Source: Aselliscus stoliczkanus (Eukaryota > Chordata > Mammalia > Chiroptera > Hipposideridae). Taken from it: a DNA stretch of 64,000 nucleotides. The notes beneath the pieces are model-generated. The model saw nothing but the letters and a program-made list of their open reading frames with translations. It had not been told where the DNA came from and did no database searches. This document shows positions 35,203 through 47,640 of this stretch, one piece after another. The stretch is taken from the NCBI GenBank assembly GCA_033961575.1, contig CM066729.1, positions 100,652,501 to 100,716,500 on the forward strand, given 5' to 3'. Every line of letters starts with the position of its first letter. Position 1 is the stretch's first letter. The translations under genes were made by a program, and so were the position numbers.

Positions 35203-36658
35203 TTATTTTGGAAGAAGAGGGGTAGGTCGGCTAGTGCTCTACGTTCCTGTAGTACTTGCACTCATAGAAAGAATCTGAATTTACAAGACTCTTCACAAAA
35301 GTCTGATTTTTTATTTCACACTCAGCATAACATTGTAGTTGCTATGAGTTGGTATTGGCCTTGGCACTGTTAGTACTAAGCCTTTGAAGTGTACCCCAAG
35401 CTGTATCATGAGACATCACATCATCTCATCCACAGAGTTCTGATTTCCTTTAAAAGCACAATTCTTTTTTAAAAAAAATTTCAAATTACATTTATTAGGA
35501 GACATTGATTAGTAAAATTATATAGGTTTAATTCTGAATAGAAATTAGTAATGACCAGAAATACAATTAACAGTAATTTTAAAAGTTGTTGATATACTGC
35601 TTTATGTCTTTAATTTTCACTAATTTCCTTAATTCATTATATTATTGACTTTTTAAAGCAGCCTTATACATTAAAGTGAAGATCAAGAAGACCATTCACA
35701 CAGGAATTATCCATATTTAATCATTTTTTTTATGAGATAAATTACTTCACAATATTTTAAAATATGAAACATAACTCCTATTTGAAGTAAATATTTTAAT
35801 TTTTAATTACTTATAAGATGTCATCATTTATCTATACCATACACATGTATTAATTTCCTCTAATTACCTCTTAATGTAAGAGGTGGTAATATATTTAGAA
35901 GTGGTATCATTTCCTTCTGGCCTTTTTTTTTTAGCTTTTGAAATTTCCAGACCCATGAAAAAGCATGTTCAAGTTGATCTCTGTGGAAATACCTGCTTTA
36001 CATCAATCTTAAAATATAACTAAGTCCAAATTAAGTATGATCTGGATAAGCAATTATTTTGATGCAAAACTTTTACTTACACAAATGTATGACATCATAG
36101 ATAAATGAGGATATCCAATGAGTAATTAAAAATGAAAATGTTTATCTCAAATGAGATTTGTGTTCCATATTTCTTTAAATCTGAAATCATCAATTTCATA
36201 GGAAAAATCTGTTAAAAGAAAAATCACAACCCCTGAAAAATAAAATCACTCCTTTATATAAAATACTTTTAAAAATTCTGCAATAACATAATTAATAACA
36301 ATGCATAAATGTATTCATTAACAATGGATAAAATAACAAATAATTGCAGATAAAATTTTATGCTAAACTCATCCATGATTTTTGACATACTTCATGTGTG
36401 AGAATAATTATCTGAATATGTCAATTATCAAAGCACCTCACTACCTGTGCCTAATAACCTTAAAAATGGGTAATTTTCAGCATTCATATAATGCACACCT
36501 AAGTAATTTGTCTTAAATATAGCATTCATATTTTTGTGTTCTGTTTTCCTAGAGATTTTATGCTTTTTATTCAAAACCACTAAAATTATCTTTGTAAAAC
36601 TTTTTAATTTTCCATTTACATATTTAACTTCTGATGTAGTTTTGATTAAAACAAAATA
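35203..36658. other. Spacer with a small L1 3' end fragment
   Basis: AT-rich. At 35,464-35,530 about 65 bp match the complement of the L1 3' UTR seen at 27,163 (ATTGATTAGTAAAATTATA). Nothing else recognised. Confidence 0.5.
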
Positions 36659-36804
36659 TACGAGGTCAGACAATTAAGTGTGATATTGTTAACCTTTTTG
36701 GATATCAGAAGGATTTTCATTAGGAATTTGTACCAACTGGACAAACTGTTAACCAAATTCATTGTTTGGAAGTGCTGAAAAGGCTACATGAAAAAGTTAG
36801 ATGA

Positions 36805-36911
36805 GGGGGCCGGCCCAGTTAAGAGCTGGCTTGGGAAGCCAGCGGCCCCGGTTCAGGTCCCACAAATAAGGGCCAGTGACACTGCTCTCAAAAAAAAAAA
36901 AAAAAAAAAAA
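36805..36911 (+). mobile_element. Short-type SINE with shortened head
   Basis: Inserted in the mariner element; duplication AAAAAG(T/A)TAGATGA at 36,791-36,804 and 36,912-36,925. About 13 bases of the head, including part of the A-box, are absent compared with sister copies. The A tail is 26 bases. Confidence 0.88.
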
Positions 36912-36921
36912 AAAAAGATAG

Positions 36922-37197
36922 ATGAAAACGACCTTAACTTTTGGCCAACAATTCATGGCTCTCGTATCACAACACTGCACGAGTTCACATAGCACTGTGA
37001 GCGGGCTTTTAGCCAGTAAACAAATAACTGTATTGGAACACCCTCCCTACTCACCTGATCTGGCCCCCAATGACTTCTTTCTTTACCCAAAGATAAAGGA
37101 AATATTGAAAGGAAGACACTTTGATGACATTCAGGATATCAAGGGTTATAGGACAACAGCTCTGATGGCCATTCCAGAAAAAGAGTTCCAAAATTGA
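36922..37197 (+). pseudogene. Mariner transposase fragment
   Basis: A 91-residue frame, of which residues about 28-91 are transposase: LASKQITVLEHPPYSPDLAP, the family pattern that carries the third acidic catalytic residue, then a KIKEILKGRHF stretch. Upstream coding is out of frame or deleted. It is a remnant of a cut-and-paste transposase and cannot be active. Confidence 0.88.
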
Positions 37198-37454
37198 TTT
37201 CAAGGATGAGTTATGTGCTGGCATCAGTGTATAGCTTCCCAAGGGGAGCACTTTGAAGGTGACCTTAGGCTATTCAGCAATGAGGTATGTAGCACTTTTT
37301 CTAGGATGAGTTCACAAACTTAATTGTCCGACCTCATGTATGTTAGATAACACAAAAAATGCAATTTAGAAAGGTCGAATATCAAAACAATCCATGTAGT
37401 AGAAATAGTAATGAATCTAAAAGTTAAAATAGCAGCAATTATCATTGAAATGAG

Positions 37455-37905
37455 TACCTATGATTCCTAAGCACTAAGCTTATTCTTACAGACAATTTTC
37501 GTTAATATTAATAACCACCATCTATGGTGTGAATTATAATATCCAATATAAATGTGAAAATTCAGACTGAAAAGTAGGTAACTTGTCGAAAGTCACAGAG
37601 TTAATACAATACCAGTCTAGAATTTGAACTTGAACCTTGTTTTATCTGCATAAAAGAAAAGAAGAGTGGATGAACAGCTAGATGAATCAATTGATCAATA
37701 ATCATAGCAGCTTTAATTTACTAAGTTCTAAGTATGTGAGATCTCATTCTATCATCAATATAACTTTGTAAAATGTTTTAATTCCATGTTACAGATGAGA
37801 AAATTATTTCCATGTTACAGATGAGGAAATTAAAAAACATGTCACTGCATCTTAGGTGACAAGGCTGTAACTGGAAGGTCTAGAATTTGAGCCAATATTT
37901 GACTA
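37455..37905 (+). repeat. Two MIR-like SINE fossils
   Basis: A first copy lies at about 37,455-37,640 (GGTAACTTGTCGAAAGTCACAG core) cited here by position 37,577-37,598, and a second at about 37,690-37,905. The second holds a 26-bp-period duplication: TTCCATGTTACAGATGAG at 37,782 and again at 37,808. Confidence 0.65.
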
Positions 37906-40900
37906 TCCAGGATACCGCATTTAAAGCACTCACCCTTCCCATAATCACATATCATTTTCTCTTCACATAATTTCAAATAAAATCAGTACAAAGTTGAACC
38001 TAACCTGAAAATGCAATTTAAAATATTCAAGAACACTGAAGATTAAGCTCTAAAAAAATTGTTTTCCTGAAATAACAAATACTGAATGTCCATGTATTAC
38101 TCCAATATTGATCTGTAAAAACGTATGAGGATAAGATATATATTTTTTCATAGAAGATGATTTATTATGATCTTATCTACAACCTCCTCATTAATCACTC
38201 ATGACATTTCTATGTGCAATGTTCATTTTTTCAGCTATGGTGAGCAAGCAAAAGTTCAAATCATTTCCCTTAAAACCTTATGTCTATTTTCTATAAGGCC
38301 AAGAGTCAAATATTGCTGTTATCTTTCCTTTATAAGTTTATTCAAGGAATGCAAAGCTCTTTTTCATATCAAAGGGTTGCTATAAAATAAACAAACATAA
38401 ATGTCTTTTATTTGTTGCTAGTTCACTTCTTTATACTGTCTCCAAAAAGAACAGAATGCTAAACATGATGTTGGCCTGAGTTCATCCGTTTCTAAGGAGT
38501 GAAATGGCAACTCTAAATTTAGGGGAAATATAAAAACGTTAAATACTTTAACTTTTACATATTCTGACCATTTCTGGATTTATCAATTATAACTAGGATC
38601 CATCTCAGACATATTCCTCACGTACCAGCCATAGCGCACAAATGTGAGGACATTCCTAAAACATGCCTCCTTTTATGCAGTGAATAACTCAGAACTGATG
38701 TCTAAATGTGTCGCCTACTTCCTATCTGTCCTCCTGTGCATTGTGCAAAGCGCTCTTTTAGAAATCTGGCTTTCTTAATCATCTCTCAAAGGAAGAGAAT
38801 GTCTATTGGACTCATATCCACCAGGGATCTCTTGACCAAATCCCACTGTTCTTGTGTTCCCAAAATAATAACAACAGCAAATATCCTTGAGGATTTGGGA
38901 TGTGCCTGAGACTTATATTTTTACATATTGTTCAATCCCTATTTGTCTTTAACTTTTTAAACTCTTTTTCTCTTCCAAACAATCTAGATGAAGAAAATGA
39001 GGTTCTGAGAGTAACTAGCTTGCCCAATTCATATAGTTAGAACATATAGGGTGTGGTTTGTAACTAGGCCATTCATCTTCAGAACTCGTTTGACTGATCA
39101 CTACCCTCTACCACCTCCAAGGAGCTTTGTGTCTGTGTAATATCTGAGGACATTTTGACACTCATGACTAAGATCTAGTAAAAGGCTAGAGAAATGTAGT
39201 CAACGCTGAAAGAGAAACTGTTCTACACCAATCCCAATTAAAGTCCGAGTCAGAAGAATACTTACAAAATACTAAATCTAACAGTTTAACAAATGGGGAA
39301 GATGAGGAGAAGAGAACACATTACTTGCCTCATAAATATCACCATAAATCTTAGAGTCAAACTGGTTTTTCACTCCAGGGTCCTGTCCCCTATCTTATGT
39401 TAATATGTTTGATGATCTCTTGTCTTAAAAGTAGAATACACTAAACAATAAAGCTGTGTCTTACTCTTTTTAACCCTAAATTTTAACTTATTGCTGGACT
39501 TATTTTGTTGTTGACTGACTGAAGCCTGAACTGAATTAAAGAAACGATTTGCATTCTTTGTAAATTCTTCTAAGCAGTAGGGTCTTTTGACTTAGTTTCT
39601 TTGGTGACTGAGGTAAACATTATTCTAATTGGTATTCACTTTAGTATCTATGATCTTCTCCAAGTGACCAATATGTGTAGCAGCATTAAGTATCACCTGT
39701 TGAAGTCATATATTGATCCGTAGTACCCTGGATTTCCAAGGTCTCATGGCATTTGAACTTAAATGATAATAAATAATTCCATAAATTCACAAGAATCTAA
39801 ACCAAAGGTGGGAGAAACATCTATAAACAGATTATTTGAATTATTCTTACCAAGAATCCGATAATCTTTAATACTCTTATGTTAAATTTAAATTACACAA
39901 AATTAAATTTCTCTTCTAACCTTTATAATATATGCTACTATCTTTCTGAACAGCCAATACTTTCTAATGAGATCATGTGTGTATATTAATCATCTGAAAA
40001 ATATTAGCTATAATTCCTCTTATTCCATGTTATTTATGTTTCATGCCATGGTTTTAAATATATTTTGTTGAATTTGAAATCCATTGCCATGAAGCAATAT
40101 GCTTATTATTTTATTATAAAAAAACACAAATTACATCACCATCACTTATGTAGGTTTTCTTCCTTTACCCTAGAAAGTTGCAATCTGCCAAGGTTTTCCT
40201 AGAATTCATCCAACAACTATTTTGTAGCTAGTAACTTTTTTAGTGTACACTTATTTTGCTAACAGGTAGAATATAAAAGGTCTAAAATCTAGCTTTTGTA
40301 AGTAACATGTATTTTCTGAACAGATGGTCTGAAAGGCAAAGATAATTTTTAAGAGAAAAAATATCTTAAGTATTTATATATTTAATCATGTTATATTTGA
40401 AATAAATATTTGGGAAGTAAAATAGGTATTTTAAAACAAAGATAATTACACTCCTCCATGCATACAAAGTAGAATAAAATTAAATACTATATTCTATTAG
40501 TTATTATAAAGGTGATACAAGTTTAAAAATGTGTGTGAGAAAATATAAGCTAAAAGAATTAGTGAAGACTGCAATAGGTAGAATAAGTACTAAAGAGTAA
40601 GGAAATCTGGATTAATGGAACAATCAAAAATAAAACAGGCATTTTACACAAGTAGAGAAAAACCAAAATAAACTTTCCATGCTCAGGCCAGGGTGCATAT
40701 TATGAAGGGAAAGTTACAGTCCAATGAAAAGTCCCAAGCGTCAAGCACAGGCATTGGAAGTACTTCTCTTACTGATTCGGGAATACACATGTAAATGGTA
40801 GTGCTTCAATTGTATCAGTCCAAAATCAGAATACAGATGAAACTGAATGTTGTCAGACAGGAGGTAGGCAGGCTGTAATGGAACAAACATGGTGACCGAG

Positions 40901-41197
40901 TCTGGTGTGATCAGGACCCTGGCTAAGGCTTAGGAAGCAAGACCAAAGAAGGGATATTTTCAACACCTTTTGTTCAGAGACTTATTTAAAGGTATCATTA
41001 TATATTGAAGAACCCCTCTCCTCCATGTCTAAAGCAGACCTTTGATAGATAAGAAATTCATAAATAAAACAGTCTGCCCAATAGTCAGTCCTTATTTTAC
41101 ACCATTTTACATGATCAGACTGTACACTAAGGGTATTATTGAAGGAATCTTGCAACAGAAATAGCAGCTGAGCTAAAAAAATTAGCTGTATTGGATC
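37906..41197. other. Spacer with a possible MIR fragment
   Basis: Long AT-rich stretch. A MIR-like segment is suspected at about 38,930-39,115 (AAAATGAGGTTCTGAGAG then TAGCTTGCCCAATTC). No gene, exon or RNA recognised. Confidence 0.45.
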
Positions 41198-41199
41198 TA

Positions 41200-41437
41200 C
41201 TCGGGGTGCCAAAAAAGTGTATACAAGTGGACACTTTGGTCAACGTTGCTCAAGCAGTAGTTTGCCGTAATCAGGAGTGTTTGGACGCTGATGGGAACTA
41301 CTTTGAGCACCTCTTGTAATTGCAGAAGTCAATCGTGACTTGTATTCATCTTTTGTTATCAGTATACATTGGGTATTACAATTTTATACAGTTTTCCTTT
41401 CTTAGAATGTGTATACATTTTTTTGGCATCCTCTGTG
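41200..41437. mobile_element. Short inverted-repeat DNA transposon (mariner-type MITE)
   Basis: A 238-bp element flanked by TA on both sides. Its ends form inverted repeats of about 25 bp around GGTGCCAAAAAAGTGTATAC (left) and GTATACATTTTTTTGGCATC (right). No transposase is encoded. TA targets and this layout fit a non-autonomous Tc1/mariner element. Confidence 0.82.
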
Positions 41438-41439
41438 TA

Positions 41440-43040
41440 CATTTCCAATATCATTTAGAGCAAATACTTATGATGATCATGTTGAATTATACGATATTCT
41501 ACATTACAGTTTTGGGCAACTAAGTTACAAAGGCAAATGGTGGACAAATCAAGAGATGACATAATTAGATCATAATTTATGATTTAATAGTTTTATTTAT
41601 ATAATTTCTTCAATGAGGTGTGAAGGGAGAGTGCTGATCAAGAAGTAGTGATGTAAAGGATACAGAATTAGCTTAATACAAAATACATTTAAAAATTGGC
41701 GAGTACCATTTGGTATGTGGACTAATGATGGATCACATATAACAGAATATTCTGTACTTTAGGAAGAAAAGGCAAAATATTAAGAACATTTTTCACAGTA
41801 TATAATTTTAGACAGTGGGTTAAATTATAGTCAAATGATTACAAGTGGTTTAAATATTACACATTATGATAAACATATAGAATTTCCTAAAGCAGTGGAT
41901 TTATGATGATATGTCTTAGTTTAAGAGCTATTAAAAATAGTTGAAAATCACTGCTTCAGAGTGCTGGCGTCCTAAAACTTATAAGAATGAAATAAGGCAC
42001 ACTCAAAAGCAGAATTTGAATAAATGGGGCCAAAGGTCCAGCTCAGAAAAAAACAAAAACAGTCCACACTAATCTTGGTGAGGACCCCTGTGTTAACTGG
42101 GTCAGCTTCCTGGGCGTACAGATTGTGCAGACAAAGGGGCCTATGGTGAGAAAAGTCCTGCTCTTGGTTTCATTTTCTGCTGTTTCTGTCTTGATAGTCT
42201 TAACTGTTTTTTGTTTTTTTTTTATAGAAAGGGCTTAATATCTTCATGTAGCTGGTCTTGTGCATTGAATTATAATGGAAAAGAACCAACCCACAAATAC
42301 AGTAAATAGTATTGGTGAATAAAGTAACATGCACTCTAATGTCATCTTGGAAGAGGGTTTGAGTTTGAGAGCAATTTGAGAAGTGAGCAAGTGTGAGGAT
42401 GGGATCACCTGGTAAATCAATAGGTAATAGAGAGCCTGTGTGTTGATGGATATGACGGCTGCCTGTCACTTCTCACTGCCATGATATGGACCAGTATAAT
42501 AAGCCAAGTGTTAGGAATCTACATTTCCACACGGTTCTGACTATTACTGTTGCTTAATGACATGGTGTCCTATAGGAAGCAAAGTAGTATAATTAATAAG
42601 CAAGAGAGAACTCTGGTCTAGAATTTTGCAAGTTAGAAGGAACATAGCTAAGGGACTAATGCTACAAATTCATTGTCTGTCATCATGAATCTTTTCTTTT
42701 ATAACTATAGTGATAAAACAAAGAACAAAAAAATGGATGTATACCTCATTCTGTGATTCAGTTTAAAGTATAAATAAAACTACTACTTCAACCCCCCATA
42801 GTGATGTGCCAGTCCAGTGTTGTTCCTCAAACTCAAAAGAACTCAATTACTTATTTCCATTTTAGCAATGGACCACAAAAAGACTAATCTATTTTACAAT
42901 ACTTTATGAGGGGAAAAAATACTATTTAGTTACTTAACCCCAAATAAAGTTCAACTGAGCATTAACAAACCCCATCTCAATCCAGCCTCAAGTAAAAAAT
43001 AAGTTTTCTTTATAGGACAACTCTTTGCAAACATCTTTCA
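41440..43040. other. Spacer, no gene seen
   Basis: AT-rich. A pair of short inverted motifs, AAGCAGTGGAT at 41,891 and AATCACTGCTTC at 41,948, could be the ends of a tiny hAT-like relic, but this is weak. Confidence 0.4.
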
Positions 43041-43046
43041 CAAAAT

Positions 43047-43425
43047 TTGTGACAACATGGATGGATCTTAAGATTATCATGCTAAGCAAAATAAATCAGA
43101 CCAAAAAAGTTGAGAACCATATGACTTCACTCATATGGGGGGAGTAAAACTGAAAGCAACAAAGGAACAAGACAAACAGATAAAGAAACAAAAACTCATA
43201 GACACAGACAACAGTTTGGTGGTTACCAGAGGATAAGGAGGAGGGAGGATGTAGAAGGTAAACAGGGTCAAATATATGGGAATGGAAGGACAGCTGACTC
43301 TGGGTGGTGAGCACACAATTTGATATATAAATGATGTATTATAGATTTGTATACTTAAAAGCTATGTAATTTTACTAACCATTGTTACCCCAATAAATTT
43401 AGTTTTTAAAAAAAATAATAAATAC
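43047..43425 (+). mobile_element. 5'-truncated L1, 3' end only
   Basis: Begins in the end of ORF2 (ACAACATGGATGGATCTTAA) and runs through the 3' UTR to a short A-rich tail. About 380 bp remain. The 3' UTR is a different subfamily from the L1s at 940 and 9,778, and matches the piece nested at 52,238. Confidence 0.85.
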
Positions 43426-44423
43426 TAATAAATTTTTTTTTCATTCTCAAAGTTTGTCCACATTGTTCCAGAGCCAGAGCCCAACAAATACATGGATAAA
43501 CTTAAAAACATAGTGACCCACACCAAATTCTTTCCTCCTCAAGGTCTAACCTGTATAATTCTGTTAACTCTTACATGGAGTTTTCAAGAACTTATGTGAC
43601 TGAGAGAGACAACAAAGATTAGAAACACTCTTTATAAGCTTCTGTTTTTTATAAATGTCAATGATGATTTTTAGAAAAATTAAAGTTATTTTAGAAATTC
43701 CGTAGTGACAGTTTTATTATATCTTAAGAATTCAATTGACAGTTTGCTTATATCTTGAAAAATCAATTATTTATTTCAAGAAGAAACAAAAGATAAACCA
43801 ACTAAGAGAAATAAGCAACTGCTCACATGCAAATTCCTCACCAATATTAGAATGTATGTTAAGCATCCTTAGCACATATTCTACAATGTCTCATCAGTTC
43901 ATCCATTTCTCCATCCACAGGTCCTGTGATATCTCTGTGAATGTAGTAGGTCACCTTCAAATTCCATTTGGTATTGACATTGTTCGTCATGTTAACACAG
44001 TTTGAACAAAGCTGACGTGTAAGCACAGAAATGTGAGAAACAAATCATTCTTAGAATTAATTAGACTTATTTTCAACTTGATCTTTGAAAACCTGGAACC
44101 CCTGAGGAGTTATTCATTATCTGATTTTTTTCTATAAATTATAAAATAATTTAATATCACATGGAAATTAGTGACATACTAGTTATTTATTATAAGCTGT
44201 ACATGAAGAGTATCACTTTATTAAATTAATCAATTTCTAGAAATGTCCCTAAAACACAGGGGTTCCTTAGGAGTTTTATATAATGCAATAATTCTTGGAA
44301 AATTGAGAGAAGCAAAAGAACTTCATTAAAATTAACAAACAAGATGTAATGAAATATCAATCTGGTTTATAATACAAAATCAAGAGAAACAGCCTTACAC
44401 ATTCAATTTATAGAAATTTCCAT
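43426..44423. other. Spacer, no gene seen
   Basis: AT-rich, without a recognised repeat. An 89-residue open frame at 43,736-44,005 has no domain. Confidence 0.45.
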
Positions 44424-44760
44424 ATGATGACATTGTTGATATGGTTGCTGGCAAGCCCATGTCTGTCAAGAGTTTCTCTGTGCCATTTTGCTGTTCGTGA
44501 CATGAGACTGACAGTTGCTGTGGGTGTCATCAAAGGAGTGAACAAGAAGGCAGCTGGAGCTGGCAAGGTCACCAAATCTGCCCAGAAAGCTCAGAAGGCT
44601 AAATGAGTATTATCCCCAATACCTGCCATCCCAATCTTAATTAGTCTCAGAACTGTTTGTCTCAATTGGCTATTTAAGTTTCATAGTAAAAGACTCGTTA
44701 ATGATTATAATGATTCGAAAAACCTTCAGGAGAAAAGAATGTTTCGTGGACCATCTGGGA

Positions 44761-44803
<43 letters not shown>

Positions 44804-44918
44804 CAGTTTTTGTTATTATTTTTTAAAATCAGTACCTTTTAGTGGAAACAACTTGACCAAAAATCTGTCACAGAATTTTGCGGGCCATTAAAACAAAGTT
44901 TAATGGGAAAAAAAAAAA
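44424..44918 (+). pseudogene. EEF1A1P: EEF1A1 processed pseudogene, 5'-truncated
   Basis: Elongation factor 1-alpha delivers aminoacyl-tRNA to the ribosome. Only the last about 60 codons are present, ending in the distinctive [18 protein letters not shown] tail and a stop at 44,604-44,606. The 3' UTR and an 11-base A tail (44,908-44,918) follow, so this is a retrocopy of spliced mRNA. A deletion of roughly 14 bases near 44,473 shifts the frame between the IVDMV stretch and FAVRDMR. The 3' UTR contains a (GT)n tract at 44,765-44,802 where the parent has only a short GT-rich motif. Possible target duplication AAATTCCA-like at 44,414 and 44,915. Not functional. Confidence 0.95.
44765..44802. repeat. 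(GT)n microsatellite
   Basis: About 18 uninterrupted GT units inside the EEF1A1 retrocopy's 3' UTR. Likely length-variable. Confidence 0.95.
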
Positions 44919-45451
44919 TTCCAACATAAGAATTCAAAGTTGCTAAAATCATAAATGAGAATGAGTATATTACTGCCTATTTCACCTGTAGTCAACAAAT
45001 ACTGGAAGTTCTAGCCAGAGCAACGAGTCAAGAAAAAAGAAATGAAAGGCACCCAAATTGGAAAGAAAGAATAAAAATTATCTCTTTCACAGATGATGTG
45101 ATCTCATATGTGGAAGTTCCTAAAGGTCCAAAAGAAAAAATGTTAGAACTAACAAACAGATTCAGCAAAGTAGCAGGATAACAAGTCCATATACAAAAAT
45201 CAGTTACATTTCTATAAACTAGCAATGAATATTCTGAAAAGGAAATTATGAAAACAATACCATCTTAAGTAACACCAAACAGAATAAAATACTTAGGAAT
45301 TAACCAAGAAGGTAAAAGACTTGTACAATAGAAACTATAAAACATTGCTGAAAAGTATTAAAGATATAAATAAGAACAAGGCTGGTTAACTTACACTTTC
45401 TGATTTCAAAATTTACCACAAAACTCCAGTAATAAAAACGTGTGGTGCTGG

Positions 45452-45576
45452 GCCGGCCGAGTGGCGCAGTGGTTAAGCACTGGCTTGGGAAGCCAGCGAC
45501 CCAGGTTCGGTCCCACAGATGAGGGCCAGTGACATTACCCTCAAAAAATAAAACCAAAAAAAAACCCCAAAAAACA
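45452..45576 (+). mobile_element. Short-type tRNA-derived SINE
   Basis: Head GGCCGGCCGAGTGGCGCAGT, B-box-like GGTTCGGTCCC, and an impure A/C tail. A perfect duplication GTGTGGTGCTGG lies at 45,440-45,451 and 45,577-45,588, cutting the L1. Confidence 0.92.
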
Positions 45577-46814
45577 GTGTGGTGCTGGCAAAAAGAAAGA
45601 TATATAAACTAATTGAATAAAATTAAGAGTCCTGAAATAAACTCTCACATAAACAGTCAACTGATTTTTCATAAGGAGGCCAAGACTATTCAACAGGGAA
45701 AGGACAGTCTTTTCAACAGATGGGAGTAGGAAAACTAGATATCCCCATGCAAAAGAATGAAGTAGAACCATTAACTCACAGCACATATAAAAATTAACTC
45801 AAAATGGATCAAAGACCTAAAGTAAAAACTAAAACTATAAAACTCTTAGAAGAAAACATGGGGCAAAAACTTTGTGACATTAGGTTTGGCCAATTTTTCT
45901 GAGATATAACACCAAAGGCACAGGCAACAACAGAAAAAAAATAACAAATTCAACTTCACAAAATTTTAAAAAATCAAAAAACAAAACCAAAAAAACCCAA
46001 ATTCAAATTGAAGATACTCATATTTCTGACTCAGTATATCTCCTAGACTCCTAGATATATACCCTGGAGACATGTACACCAAAAAATATGAACAATGAAA
46101 TCATGTAATATTTTAAACAAATATGTGCATCAAAATACACTATCAACAGAATAAAAAGACAACCCACAGAATGAGAGAAAATACTTCCAACTCATATGTA
46201 TGACAAGGAATTAATATCCAGAATAAGCAGAGAAATCCTAAAACTCAACAACAACAACAAAAACAATTGATTGACTCAAAAATGTACAAATGACTTGAAC
46301 AGACATTTCTCTAAAGACAATATACAACTGGGAAAAAACAAAAACAAACCAACAACAAAGACAAAAAACAAACAAAACACCTAAGCATCACTAATCATTA
46401 GGGAAATGCAAATCAAAAATATAACAAAATACGACCTCATACCCATTAAGATGGCCATTATAAAAAACAAACAAACAGAAAAAATAAGTGTTGGCAAGGA
46501 TGTGGAGAAATTGGAATTGCTGTGCAGTGTTGATGAGTATATAAAATGGTACAGCCACTGTGGAAACAGTATAGCAGTTTCTCAAAAAAACTAAGAATAT
46601 ATCATATGATCCAGCAATTACACTTCTGGGTATATACCCAAAAAAAGTCAAAAGCAAAGTTTTAAAGAGATATTTGTACACCCACATTCAGAGCAATATC
46701 ATTCACAATAGCTAAACCATGGAAGCAGTTCACATGTCTATTGATGGATGAATGACTAAGCAAAATGTGGTATATTCAAGGAATATTACCCAGCTTTAAA
46801 AGGAAAGAAATTCT

Positions 46815-47290
46815 GGGCTGACCGAGTGGCTCATTGTTTGGGAGTTGGCTTGGGATGTGGCTCTGGGTAGCGGGCCCGAGTTCAGATCCCATATGAGGGC
46901 CAGTGGCGCTGCACCCTCTGCAGCTAAGATGGTGAACAACAGCTTGACCTGGAGCTGGGCTCCAGGGTCGCCAGCAATAGCGTAGTCTGCAGCCCTTGCT
47001 GCAGTGGGCTGCCATGAGCTATTGTGAGCAGCCAGCAGCCAGCGTGAGCTGCCATGACCTGCTGTGAGCTGCCGTCTAATGGCCGGCGTGTGACTGCCTC
47101 ATCAGAGAAGAGCACAATGATTACAATACCAACGTGGGCCAAAGGGGTGGTGTCCTCCACAACTAGACTGAGGAACCAGGGGACAGCCACGTGTTTGTTT
47201 CCCTTCTTGGATTCCCCAATGCTGTTCCCTTCCCCAATTCCTCAATAAAATCTTTAAAAATAATAATAATTAATTAATTAATTTTAAAAA
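46815..47290 (+). mobile_element. Long-type tRNA-derived SINE
   Basis: A complete long copy, diverged in the head (GAGTGGCTCATTGTTTGGGAG), with the CTAGACTGAGGAAC part near 47,164 and AATAAAATCTTT near 47,244. Its tail includes TAATAATAATTAATTAATTAA. Repeats of GAAAGAAATTCT and GAAGGAAATTCT at 46,803-46,814 and 47,292-47,303 look like the target duplication. Confidence 0.9.
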
Positions 47291-47640
47291 AGAAGGAAAT
47301 TCTGACCTATGCTGCAAAATGGATAAATCGACAACATTATGTTAAGTGAAAAACAGCAATCACAAAAAGGAAAATATTGTATCATTTCACTTCCATAAGG
47401 TACCTAGAATATTCAAAATCAGAGACAGAAAGTAGAATGGTGGTTGTCAGAATCTGTGGGGAGAGGAGCATGGGGAGTTATTACTTAACGGGCATAGAGC
47501 TTCAGTTTTGCAAGATAAAAAGTTCTGGAGATGGATGGTGGTGATGATATCACAACATAAATGTACAACCTAAACTGTACACTTAAAAATGCATATTTTA
47601 TATGTTAACTGTATGTTACCACAATAAAATTTCTTTTTTA

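Larger units (their letters stand above)
36661..37338 (+). mobile_element. Deleted mariner transposon (with SINE inside)
   Basis: The element is flanked by TA and has terminal inverted repeats of CGAGGTCAGACAATTAAGT at the left and its near complement at the right (37,317-37,338). Removing the SINE at 36,805-36,911 leaves about 570 bp, less than half of a full mariner (about 1.3 kb). The surviving coding part is the second half of the transposase (36,922-37,197), with the mariner signature HPPYSPDLAPNDFFLYPK. The N-terminal DNA-binding half is missing. Not autonomous. Confidence 0.9.
44995..47640 (+). mobile_element. Old L1, 3' portion, with two SINEs inside
   Basis: Starts in the reverse transcriptase part of ORF2 (CTGGAAGTTCTAGCCAGAGC) and proceeds through the C-terminal region and 3' UTR to about 47,640 (ACCACAATAAAATTTC). 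It is much decayed; only short frames survive. SINEs at 45,452 and 46,815 interrupt it, so they are younger. Confidence 0.85.

Noticed and set aside
44424..44606. Functional EEF1A gene end or exon
   Set aside because: 5'-truncated, frameshifted, intronless with a poly(A) tail: a processed pseudogene.
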